NCBI GenBank assembly: GCA_003212315.1
Contig: QCQB01000020.1
Location: 1 to 38,457 of the forward strand
Length of the DNA: 38,457 bases
Origin: SAR116 cluster bacterium AG-447-C21
Lineage (GTDB): Bacteria; Pseudomonadota; Alphaproteobacteria; Thalassobaculales; Thalassobaculaceae
Direction of reading: 5' to 3'
Shown: positions 31,155-38,457 of the stretch, in pieces
Layout of the letters: each line of letters starts with the position of its first letter
Position numbering within the stretch: the stretch's first letter is position 1
Notes under the pieces: generated by a model
Database searches by the model: none
What the model was told of the DNA's origin: nothing
The model's input: the letters and a program-made list of their open reading frames with translations, nothing else
Made by a program: the position numbers and the translations under genes

Positions 31155-32324
31155 ATGAAAAGCGGAATGATTAATTTTGGGATCATGGAACGTGTAATAT
31201 TCGGTGAGGCCACTGCGGTAGCTATTGCAAAAGAGGCAGAACGTACCGGTGCCAAAAGGGTTTTTCTTTTAGTTGGAGGAACGCTTAATAGAGAAACCGA
31301 TGAGGTAAAAAAAATTATCTCCGCTCTAGGGCCTCGATTTTGCGGCCTACATGACAATATGCCTGCTCATTCACCACGTGATGCAGTTATTGAATGCGCG
31401 AATGCTGCCCGGGAAGCTAAGGCAGATTTATTAGTTACTTTTGGTGGTGGCTCTGTGACAGATGGAGGAAAAGCCGTAACAATTTGTCTTGAGCATGGGA
31501 TTACAGATATTAATGGCTTGGAGCCATATCGTACCACAGTAGATGAGACAGGCAAAAGACACTTCCCTGAATATAGCGCTCCAACAGTTCGACAAATAGC
31601 GGTTCCAACTACTTTGTCTGGAGGAGAATTTAACGCAAGAGCAGGTATCACCGAGCCAAGATTAAAACTTAAACAATCCTATGTCCATCGTGGCATAATG
31701 CCTATTTCAGTAATCCTTGATGGGGAAGTTACTAGGCATACACCCGAATGGTTATTTTTATCAACTGGTATTCGAGCGGTAGATCATGCCGTGGAAACTT
31801 ATTTATCATTAGATGCTAACGATTATTGGGACGGCGCCGCACTGCACGCACTTCGATTATTGAGCGAGGGTTTAACTAGAGTTAAGTCAAACCCCGATGA
31901 CTTCGAAGCACGTCAGAAGTGTTTAATGGGTGCCTGGTTATCGATGACTGGTATTGTATCGGGCTGCCGCTTAGGGGCAAGCCATGCTATTGGGCATATT
32001 TTGGGAGGTACTGCGGGGGTACCTCACGGACATACATCCTGCGTAATGCTACCATCAGTATTAGAATGGAATAAAACTATAAATAGCGAAAGACAGGCTA
32101 ACCTCTCAGAAGCTCTTGGTAAGCCAAATATTCCCGCCTCTGAAATCCTTCATGAACTTATAGACGGGTTGGGTATGCCTAGGAACTTGACAGCAGTAGG
32201 CATAAAACGAGAACAGTTCCCACAATTAGCAGAAAACTGCATGCTAGACGATTGGACTTTTTCTAACCCACGGAAAATCAACACTCCCGAGCAAGTAATA
32301 GAAATTCTTGAATTAGCCATTTGA
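31155..32324 (+). CDS. Maleylacetate reductase-like iron-containing alcohol dehydrogenase
   Basis: A 389 aa group III (iron-dependent) dehydrogenase. Seen: the nucleotide-binding GGGSVTDGGKA at 97-107, AVPTTLSGGEF, and metal-ligand segments GIRAVDHAVE (D210, H211), SHAIGHILGG and PHGHT. It most resembles the maleylacetate reductase branch, which reduces maleylacetate to 3-oxoadipate in aromatic ring breakdown; other substrates are possible. Good SD (GAGGAT). It follows the small membrane protein by 22 bp. With two CMD proteins and two molybdenum hydroxylases in this window it fits a lower pathway for ring-cleavage products. Confidence 0.85.
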   Translation: MKSGMINFGIMERVIFGEATAVAIAKEAERTGAKRVFLLVGGTLNRETDEVKKIISALGPRFCGLHDNMPAHSPRDAVIECANAAREAKADLLVTFGGGSVTDGGKAVTICLEHGITDINGLEPYRTTVDETGKRHFPEYSAPTVRQIAVPTTLSGGEFNARAGITEPRLKLKQSYVHRGIMPISVILDGEVTRHTPEWLFLSTGIRAVDHAVETYLSLDANDYWDGAALHALRLLSEGLTRVKSNPDDFEARQKCLMGAWLSMTGIVSGCRLGASHAIGHILGGTAGVPHGHTSCVMLPSVLEWNKTINSERQANLSEALGKPNIPASEILHELIDGLGMPRNLTAVGIKREQFPQLAENCMLDDWTFSNPRKINTPEQVIEILELAI

Positions 32325-32381
32325 AATAGAGCTGCTACAGATAAAGTGGAATTATAACTTCAAAAAATACGAGCACTTAGC

Positions 32382-32410
32382 TTGATTCATTGGTTATGGC
32401 GACTTATTTT
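32382..32410 (+). promoter_or_regulatory. Predicted promoter of glyQS
   Basis: TTGATT (32382-32387) and TATTTT (32405-32410) are separated by 17 bp and lie 35 bp before the glyQ ATG. Four of six -35 and four of six -10 positions match consensus. Confidence 0.4.
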
Positions 32411-32445
32411 GCCGAATGCCCATAAATAACGGATGGTAGTATTTT

Positions 32446-33402
32446 ATGTCTGAAATTAATGAACATTTTGTCCGCAAGGATTTTCAGTCATTAATATTAA
32501 TATTACAAAACTATTGGGCACAAAAGGGCTGCGTTATCCTCCAACCATATGATATGGAAGTTGGGGCGGGAACCTTCCATCCAGCTACTACATTGCGTTC
32601 TCTGGGACCAGATGATGTCTGGAATGCAGCATACGTCCAACCATCAAGACGTCCCACAGACGGGCGTTATGGCGAAAATCCGAACCGCTTACAACATTAT
32701 TACCAGTTCCAAGTTTTATTAAAACCTTCGCCACAAGATAGCCAAGAACTCTATCTTGGTTCTTTAAAAGCGATCGGATTGGATCCCTTGGAGCATGATA
32801 TACGCTTTGTGGAAGATGATTGGGAAAGTCCAACTCTAGGAGCTTGGGGCTTGGGTTGGGAGGTCTGGTGCGACGGGATGGAGGTCTCACAGTATACTTA
32901 TTTTCAACAAGTAGGCGGGATGGAGTGCAATCCGGTCCCGTTAGAATTAACCTATGGGCTTGAGCGTCTGGCGATGTATATACAAAATATTGATTCGATA
33001 TATGATCTTGATTGGAACGGTTTACCAGCCGAGGGTGGCGGGAAAAAATATAGAGATATTTTTCATCAGGCCGAGCAGGAATATTCCGTGTTTAATTTCT
33101 CAGCTGCTAATACTGAAAAATTATCACAACATTTCTCCGACGCCGAGGTGGAATGCAAATCTTTGCTAGAAAGAGATAAACCCCTACCTTTACCCGCTTA
33201 TGATCAGTGCATGAAGGCAAGTCATTTGTTCAATCTCATGGATGCTCGGGGTATAATTAGTGTTGCTGAAAGGCAAGCTTATATCGGCAGGGTTAGAAAC
33301 TTGGCGCGTCATTGCTGTGAAGTCTGGGTTGAAGCGGGTCAAAACTGGAAGAACGCCGAAGACAGCAAGTTGCGGAATACTAAGGGTAACAGTGATGGGT
33401 GA
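32446..33402 (+). CDS. glyQ: Glycyl-tRNA synthetase alpha subunit
   Basis: Alpha chain of the heterotetrameric bacterial GlyRS, 318 aa (slightly above the usual 290-305 aa owing to the C-terminal tail). It carries the class II catalytic site that charges tRNA-Gly. Seen: the highly conserved [20 protein letters not shown]-type opening (residues 24 onward), [42 protein letters not shown] and GLERLAMY (motif 3 Arg). It overlaps glyS by 8 bp, indicating translational coupling. Confidence 0.97.
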   Translation: MSEINEHFVRKDFQSLILILQNYWAQKGCVILQPYDMEVGAGTFHPATTLRSLGPDDVWNAAYVQPSRRPTDGRYGENPNRLQHYYQFQVLLKPSPQDSQELYLGSLKAIGLDPLEHDIRFVEDDWESPTLGAWGLGWEVWCDGMEVSQYTYFQQVGGMECNPVPLELTYGLERLAMYIQNIDSIYDLDWNGLPAEGGGKKYRDIFHQAEQEYSVFNFSAANTEKLSQHFSDAEVECKSLLERDKPLPLPAYDQCMKASHLFNLMDARGIISVAERQAYIGRVRNLARHCCEVWVEAGQNWKNAEDSKLRNTKGNSDG

Positions 33403-35464
33403 ATTTCTTTTAGAACTTTTCTCAGAAGAAATTCCTGCTCGAATGCAAAAGCGAGCAGCTGAGGATCTTAATAGGTTAATAATCGAGGGTCTGAAAAATA
33501 ATTCGTTAACCTTTGATAGTTCTCTGAGTCACGTTACACCGCATCGTCTTTGTATTGTAGTCAAAGGATTGATCTCAAAGCAACCCAGTATGTGTGATGA
33601 ACGGCGCGGGCCCAGAGTTGACGCTCCAGATGTCGCTGTTAAAGGATTTGCTAAAAGCGTAAGTCTGACGGTAAATGACCTAGAAGAGCGAGAAACTCCA
33701 AAGGGAAAATTTTTGTTCGCTATAATTGATAACCCCGGCCGAGAAACAAAAGATATCTTGCCTGAAATAATTGAGTCTGCAATTAAAGCTATGCCGTGGC
33801 CCAAAAGCATGCGCTGGGGACGCAATTCATTTAGGTGGGTAAGACCTCTCCATCAAATCTTGGCTATCTTTGATAAAGAAAAATTGCAGGGTCGTCTTGA
33901 TTTGGGTCATGATATTATCGAATACACAAATACGACCAAAGGTCATCGTTTTCTAGCACCTCAGTCGTTCGAAGTAGAATCATTTTCCGACTACCAGGGA
34001 AAATTGAAAGAGGCTTTCGTAGTGACTGACCGCGAGGAACGTAAATCTATCATAATGAAACGAGCCCAAAATCTAGCCACTGCCCAAGGTATAACAATCA
34101 AAAGTGACCCCAGTCTATTAGAAGAAGTTTGCGGATTAGTAGAATGGCCTAATCCATTAATAGGAAAAATTAGGCATGAATTCATGGCAGTACCGCCCGA
34201 GGCTTTGGTTTGTGCAATGAGAAGCCATCAAAAATATTTTGCATTAATCGATCATGATGGTGAACTCTCTCCCAATTTTATTACAATTTCTAACATGTCA
34301 TCTGCTTCCAAACGAAATGAAACTACTATCAACGGAAATGAAAGAGTTTTGAGTGCGCGTTTGTCAGACGCCAAATTTTTTTGGGATCAAGATCGAGCAG
34401 TTAAATTAAGTTCGCGCATTCCTGCACTGGCCAATATTAAATTCTATGAAAAACTTGGAACGCTAGGTGAAAAAATGATTCGAGTAGAAGCTCTCGGAGT
34501 TCATCTCAGTAAATGGGTTCCAGATACTGACATAGAGAGCCTAAAACGGGCCATTCAACTCGCCAAGGCAGACCTAACCACATCGATGGTCGCAGAATTT
34601 CCAGAGCTGCAAGGTATAATGGGAAGTTATTTTGCTCAAAATGATGGGGAGTCCGATGCAGTCTGCATGGCTATTAAAGAACATTACAGCCCGCAAGGTC
34701 CATCTGATTTGTGCCCAGCGGCGCCTTTAAGTGTAGTGGTGTCTCTTGCAGATAAAATTGATACTTTGGTTGGTTTTTTTGCCATAAATGAAAAACCCAC
34801 TGGATCTAAAGATCCATTTGCACTACGTCGTTGTGCTCTAGGCATTATTAGGTTAATCAGAGAGAATTCCCTTAGATTGCCCTTACAAGAAGTGGTTTCT
34901 AAAGCCTTAACTTTATATCCTGAACTTAGAGATGAAAATGGCCTAGTCGATTTCATAATGGAGCGACTCAAGATTTTTCTGAGAAATGATGGAATTGGAC
35001 ATGATCGTATTTCCTCAGTTTTTGCTGCAGGCAATGATGACGACATAAATAGAATTATCAAAAGAATAGAGGCTCTAGAAAAATTCTTATCCAGCGATGA
35101 TGGAAATAATTTGCTGGTAGCGTATCGTCGCGCTGCGAATATCGTGTCTATAGAATCGAAAAAAGACGGCGTCTCATTTGCTTCGAATCCAGATACAAAG
35201 CTGTTACAGCTGAAAGAGGAAGTAGACGTGATGGGAGCATTAGCGCATCTAATAGAATCACTTCCTAGTCTTATAGAGCGTCAAGAGTTTAATAAAGCTG
35301 CAGAGACTTTGGCAACTCTAAGAGAACCGGTTGATGCATATTTTGAAAATGTGACCGTGAACTCGGACGACCTGCTATTGAGAAAAAATAGGTTACAAAC
35401 ACTCAATTTAATCGTCAGCACAATGAATACTGTGGCTGATTTCTCTTTAATAGAGTTTTCCTAG
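33395..35464 (+). CDS. glyS: Glycyl-tRNA synthetase beta subunit
   Basis: Beta chain of GlyRS, 689 aa, which binds tRNA and is required for activity. The ATG at 33395 ([17 protein letters not shown], the family-typical start) has AAGGG about 9 nt upstream; a longer frame opening at 33260 lies inside glyQ and is rejected. Seen: [72 protein letters not shown] (the HD-domain-like core) and [13 protein letters not shown], all hallmarks of GlyS. A tRNA-Leu gene follows after 94 bp. Confidence 0.97.
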   Translation: MGEFLLELFSEEIPARMQKRAAEDLNRLIIEGLKNNSLTFDSSLSHVTPHRLCIVVKGLISKQPSMCDERRGPRVDAPDVAVKGFAKSVSLTVNDLEERETPKGKFLFAIIDNPGRETKDILPEIIESAIKAMPWPKSMRWGRNSFRWVRPLHQILAIFDKEKLQGRLDLGHDIIEYTNTTKGHRFLAPQSFEVESFSDYQGKLKEAFVVTDREERKSIIMKRAQNLATAQGITIKSDPSLLEEVCGLVEWPNPLIGKIRHEFMAVPPEALVCAMRSHQKYFALIDHDGELSPNFITISNMSSASKRNETTINGNERVLSARLSDAKFFWDQDRAVKLSSRIPALANIKFYEKLGTLGEKMIRVEALGVHLSKWVPDTDIESLKRAIQLAKADLTTSMVAEFPELQGIMGSYFAQNDGESDAVCMAIKEHYSPQGPSDLCPAAPLSVVVSLADKIDTLVGFFAINEKPTGSKDPFALRRCALGIIRLIRENSLRLPLQEVVSKALTLYPELRDENGLVDFIMERLKIFLRNDGIGHDRISSVFAAGNDDDINRIIKRIEALEKFLSSDDGNNLLVAYRRAANIVSIESKKDGVSFASNPDTKLLQLKEEVDVMGALAHLIESLPSLIERQEFNKAAETLATLREPVDAYFENVTVNSDDLLLRKNRLQTLNLIVSTMNTVADFSLIEFS

Positions 35465-35558
35465 TCGGAGCTCCATATTAGAAATAAAGTGTTTTTGGTT
35501 TTTATTTTTATTTTGGGGGTTTTTGCTTTGTAAATTATGAGTTAAAAATGACAGACAT

Positions 35559-35644
35559 GCGGGCGTGGCGGAATTGGTAGACGCGCCAGACTCAAAATCT
35601 GGTTTCCTTTGGAAGTGGGAGTTCGACTCTCCCCGCCCGCACCA
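35559..35644 (+). tRNA. tRNA-Leu, anticodon CAA
   Basis: An 86 nt class II tRNA. The acceptor arms GCGGGCG and CGCCCGC pair fully; the anticodon loop CTCAAAA, with stem CCAGA/TCTGG, gives anticodon CAA (reads UUG). A long variable arm and a T arm GGGAG/CTCCC with TTCGACT loop follow, then discriminator A and a genome-encoded CCA. The last 19 nt (35626-35644) are part of a repeat that recurs at 38341. Confidence 0.97.
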
Positions 35645-35762
35645 TTTAAGAGATTAAATACACCTTAACTCATTGAAATATATGCAGAGGTTATCTGGAA
35701 ATATTTCGGTGTAGTACAAAATGCATAACAAATTTTTAGCTATATATCCGATAAAACATGGA
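35626..35762. repeat. Direct repeat, left copy (tRNA-Leu 3' end plus flank)
   Basis: 137 bp that recur at the window end as 117 bp. It includes the last 19 nt of tRNA-Leu and 118 bp of its downstream flank, and ends 45 bp before the TPR gene's ATG. Relative to this copy the right one has four substitutions in 117 aligned bases and lacks 20 bp (CACCTTAACTCATTGAAATA) lying between two AAATA words, as expected from slippage. Confidence 0.9.
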
Positions 35763-35807
35763 TAAATAACTGTATTTTTCAAACCATATTATATACTAGT
35801 GGTTCTT

Positions 35808-37673
35808 ATGAAACCAACGATTGATCAGGTGTTAAAGCAAGGGGTTACTGCTCATAGAGAGGGTAAACTACAGGAAGCTGAAAAGCTTTATCGGGCTATC
35901 CTGAAGAGTCAGCCAAACCATCCAGATGCAAACCATAACTTAGGGACAATAGCAGTTGGTTTCGGAAAAATTCAAGAGGCGCTTGCTTTTTTCAAACTCG
36001 CTCTTGAAAGCAACCCAAAACACGAACAGTTGTGGTTAAGTTATATTGAAGCACTCTTAAAACTCGGAATGTTGGATGATGCTAGGCAAGTATTAAAGCG
36101 AGGTGGAAGTATAGGATTAAAAGGAGGTAAGATAGATCAATTAAGATTAAAACTATCCGATAAATTTACCCCTTTAGGAGACATGTCTTATTCGGGAGCA
36201 ACATTAATACAAGGGATTGCAGAGTTCTACAAACATAACCAAGAAACTCTAGTTTCAAATGCAACTAGAGGATGGCAATTTGCATTAGACTTTGATTGTC
36301 ATTACGTTCAGTCTGGAGAAAAAGAGAAAATTAAAAACCTAACTTCTCCGGGAAATACTTTAAATGAATTTATACGGGAACCTTTTTCCAAGGACGAACT
36401 TGCCGATAAAACAGACATAATAAAAACGATAAGTCAGATCCCATCCTTAGTTGATAGATATAGAAAGATAAAAGAGCTTATCTATACCCACCATACTATG
36501 CTTACCCATAACTTCCCGGATCATTCAAATACCGCGTCCTCATTAGGACAAAAATTAAACGCCTTTACTCATGAGAACTTAAATATTGTAATAATTGGTG
36601 GCGGCATCACAGGCTTATTTTTGGCGAATGTCCTGAAAAATTGTTTCCACTCCAAGATAAATATTATGGTAATCGACAACAGATCACATCGTTCTGGAAT
36701 TCGTGAAACATTTGATCGTAATTGGTTAACTTATATTCCCTTTCAGGAACTTCAAAAACATACGGCAACAGATATTCAAAGCCTTATCAAATGCTTTAGC
36801 CAAGGTGACATGACGAGTGTTCCAATAAATGTTTTAGAAAGCTTACTATCTATTTCCTGCAGGAAATTAGGAGTATTTTTTCATTTCTCACCGGATATTA
36901 GAAACGTCGACCTAGATAATGACAATATCAGTTTTTATATCGATGCGACAGGTGGTCGATTAAAACAAAGCAATATACTCCAAGCTAATGATATTAACGT
37001 GTCTACAAGCAGAATATCTTTTCCCAATTTCTACGGGGGACTGAATGTAATTAAAAAAAACACCGCTTCGCATGAAAATAAAAATGAGTATTACCTTAAA
37101 GCAATTGGGGCATATCACTTTCCTTATTTTAAGGGCACAAAAATTGAGTTAAAAATGATGAAACTAACTGGAATTCCAGCAGACTCCGCTGATAGAATTT
37201 TGAAATTCATATCTGGAAATAATGGCGATAACTTATTTTTTCTATGGAAAGGTAATTTACACAAGAGCATCAATGAAGCTATGGTTTTTATTAATCTCAC
37301 AAAAAAAACAGAAAAAAAATTTTTGACACTTTTGCCGAGGCAGGCAAACCTCAAAGAGTTTGTGAAGACCCATTTTTCAGATATTTCGGATCTTGATAAA
37401 AGAATTCTTGGTATATTTACGATTATAATCAGTGAACCCGCCTGTCAAAAGGTAGTAATTGAACGCCCATTCTCTTATTCGCCGTATTTTCGTTTCACCG
37501 ACCAAATTCAAACATTTAATGAGAAATATATCTTCCCAATCGGAGACTCCATTTTTCCTGGTCACCCAAAACTTGGTAATGGACTGTCTTTTCATTTAAA
37601 ATTCATCAATATGCTAGTAGATATATTTATTCATTATTTTGATAATTCAAATAATCAGCAAGAGGCCAAGTAG
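35808..37673 (+). CDS. TPR protein fused to an FAD-dependent monooxygenase-like domain
   Basis: A 621 aa protein with an unusual domain order. Residues 5-105 hold TPR repeats (EGKLQEAEKLYRAILKSQP, then HPDANHNLGTIAVGFGKIQEA and NPKHEQLWLSY), about 120-250 a linker of unknown type, and 258-621 a flavoprotein. Seen in the latter: IIGGGITGLFLANVL (264-269 GGGITG), the ribose-binding MVIDNRS, YIDATGGR (379-384) and GDSIFPGHPKLGNGLS (579-593), the three FAD signatures of class A monooxygenases; TFDRNWLTYIPFQELQ and INVLESLL are MICAL-like. Numbering starts at the ATG at 35808; an in-frame GTG lies three codons before. No SD is apparent. It lies between two copies of a tRNA-derived repeat. Confidence 0.85.
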   Translation: MKPTIDQVLKQGVTAHREGKLQEAEKLYRAILKSQPNHPDANHNLGTIAVGFGKIQEALAFFKLALESNPKHEQLWLSYIEALLKLGMLDDARQVLKRGGSIGLKGGKIDQLRLKLSDKFTPLGDMSYSGATLIQGIAEFYKHNQETLVSNATRGWQFALDFDCHYVQSGEKEKIKNLTSPGNTLNEFIREPFSKDELADKTDIIKTISQIPSLVDRYRKIKELIYTHHTMLTHNFPDHSNTASSLGQKLNAFTHENLNIVIIGGGITGLFLANVLKNCFHSKINIMVIDNRSHRSGIRETFDRNWLTYIPFQELQKHTATDIQSLIKCFSQGDMTSVPINVLESLLSISCRKLGVFFHFSPDIRNVDLDNDNISFYIDATGGRLKQSNILQANDINVSTSRISFPNFYGGLNVIKKNTASHENKNEYYLKAIGAYHFPYFKGTKIELKMMKLTGIPADSADRILKFISGNNGDNLFFLWKGNLHKSINEAMVFINLTKKTEKKFLTLLPRQANLKEFVKTHFSDISDLDKRILGIFTIIISEPACQKVVIERPFSYSPYFRFTDQIQTFNEKYIFPIGDSIFPGHPKLGNGLSFHLKFINMLVDIFIHYFDNSNNQQEAK

Positions 37674-38340
37674 TTTAAGCGATGGTTTTTAATTCCACTT
37701 CCATGCGGAAAACCCTGACGAGTTAGCTTTTCCAACGTCTGACTATCTCATCAAATAACTAGCTGATATTTCGACCGGCGTTTATATTATTTTACTACTA
37801 TCTTCTTTTAAAACAACATGAAAAAATATTTACCAGACCTAAACTCCGTTCAGGCCGTGATGCCGCGGTATTTGCTAAGCTTGAGTTATCTAGATTGAAG
37901 AATGAGAGACTACGCTGTATGCTCCGCCTTTCCCATTATGTATACCCATAAGGATTAACTAAATTAATCCCTCAATCATACTCAACTAAGACCATATCTA
38001 ACCCCAATATATACACCTATCATCAGACTCTATTTAAGACTCATACAGAGTCATTAGAATGATCTGAGTATATACCTATATTAATATTTAATGCTGTTCA
38101 GTGACTCTTAAAAACCCTCTCAACTTGTTGACAGTTTATTTGGGTAAAGTGCCAAATTCATATCTACCTATATCCCCATAGATGGGCCTGGCTACTGCGT
38201 ACCCCTTTAAGTCTATTTAATAGAGTTACATAAATTTACGACTGCATAACAAATCGTGCTACTTGATCAAACTTTAAGATCAGCTAAGCTATTGATAATG
38301 CGTATGTTGATATGAGAATGGCACAGATATAAGGCAATTA
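37674..38340. other. Noncoding tail of the TPR cassette, possible gene remnant
   Basis: This 667 bp stretch has no convincing gene. A 38-codon frame without a start (about 37846-37962) has protein-like composition (GRDAAVFAKLELSRLKNE) and might be a decayed gene end. Several GACTC/GAGTC words around 38020-38120 form weak inverted repeats (GACTCT/AGAGTC). No tRNA, integrase or IS end was found. Confidence 0.4.
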
Positions 38341-38457
38341 ACTCTCCCCGCCCGCATCATTTAAGAGATTAAATATATGCAGAGTTTATCTGGAACTATT
38401 TCGGTGTAGTACAAAATGCATAACAAACTTTTAGCTATATATCCGATAAAACATGGA
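38341..38457. repeat. Direct repeat, right copy reaching the window end
   Basis: Copy of 35626-35762. It starts in the tRNA T loop (ACTCTCCCC) and retains only 19 nt of tRNA, with CCA changed to TCA after the discriminator, so it is not a tRNA gene. It runs to the last base (ACATGGA), matching the position 45 bp before the TPR gene start in the left copy. The repeat may continue beyond the window. Confidence 0.9.

Noticed and set aside
33260-33394. N-terminal extension of GlyS
   Set aside because: It lies within glyQ, and the family-typical start with SD is at 33395.
38341-38359. Second tRNA-Leu gene
   Set aside because: Only the 3' 19 nt of the tRNA are present; no D arm, anticodon arm or acceptor 5' strand lies upstream.
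38341-38457. Terminal repeat as assembly wrap-around or contig overlap
   Set aside because: The copies differ by four substitutions and a 20 bp deletion, and the right copy has different DNA before it, so it is a genuine second locus.
35559-38457. Complete integrative element at tRNA-Leu
   Set aside because: No integrase, excisionase or phage gene is seen between the repeats, and the repeat is much longer than a typical att core; only the cassette reading is kept.

Overview
The window reads as chromosomal DNA of an AT-rich (about 40% G+C by eye) alphaproteobacterium, probably marine and free-living. The reasons are the housekeeping genes (leuA, an endonuclease-type mutL, glyQ-glyS with an 8 bp overlap, and a tRNA-Leu gene with encoded CCA), the dense catabolic gene content, and an N-terminal TPR module of a kind I recall from marine alphaproteobacteria. 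The taxonomy is inference from gene content; no rRNA is present. I see no IS element, integrase, phage gene or CRISPR array.

Layout. (A) 126-6934 is a catabolic cluster: four SDR/oxygenase-type genes (BadH-like SDR, second SDR, Rieske oxygenase, CmcJ-like oxidoreductase), then a minus-strand pair of a thiolase-fold protein lacking the nucleophilic Cys and a DUF35 partner lacking most zinc Cys, and a third SDR. The pair resembles the steroid side-chain aldolase type (Ltp2/DUF35). (B) 6944-10869 holds a two-subunit molybdenum hydroxylase (2Fe-2S plus Moco, IorAB/NicAB type) divergent from an MFS carrier. (C) 10859-15991 holds a hypothetical gene, a GST, leuA and mutL. The 350 bp between mutL and leuA is rich in hairpins that could form a leuA leader RNA. 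(D) 16212-17406 is an SDR/CMD pair. (E) 24071-17468 (minus) is a five-gene operon: FAD subunit, fused 2Fe-2S/Moco subunit, 6-hydroxynicotinate reductase-like iron-sulfur protein, UPF0280 protein and DUF1185 protein. It looks like a hydroxylation-then-reduction route for a (hetero)aromatic ring. (F) 24201-32324 holds a second CMD protein, an enolase-superfamily dehydratase/racemase, a TcuA-like flavoprotein, a sulfurtransferase, an EamA transporter, an Ldh-family dehydrogenase, a small membrane protein and a maleylacetate-reductase-like dehydrogenase. (G) 32446-35644 is glyQ, glyS and tRNA-Leu(CAA).

The most unusual part is (H), 35626-38457. The last 19 nt of the tRNA-Leu gene plus the next 118 bp are repeated at 38341-38457, up to the window edge, with four substitutions and one 20 bp deletion. 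Between the copies lie a single gene for a TPR protein fused to a MICAL/class-A-like FAD domain and about 670 bp of apparently noncoding DNA. In the left copy the repeat is the upstream region of this TPR gene, so the right copy predicts that another TPR-fusion gene starts about 46 bp beyond the window. This would be a tRNA-anchored tandem array of modular TPR proteins.

The catabolic parts share a theme: ring or side-chain oxidation (Rieske, CmcJ-like, two molybdenum hydroxylases), ring reduction, aldol-type C-C cleavage, SDR oxidations and ring-cleavage-product enzymes (CMD, maleylacetate reductase-like). No substrate can be named from sequence alone.
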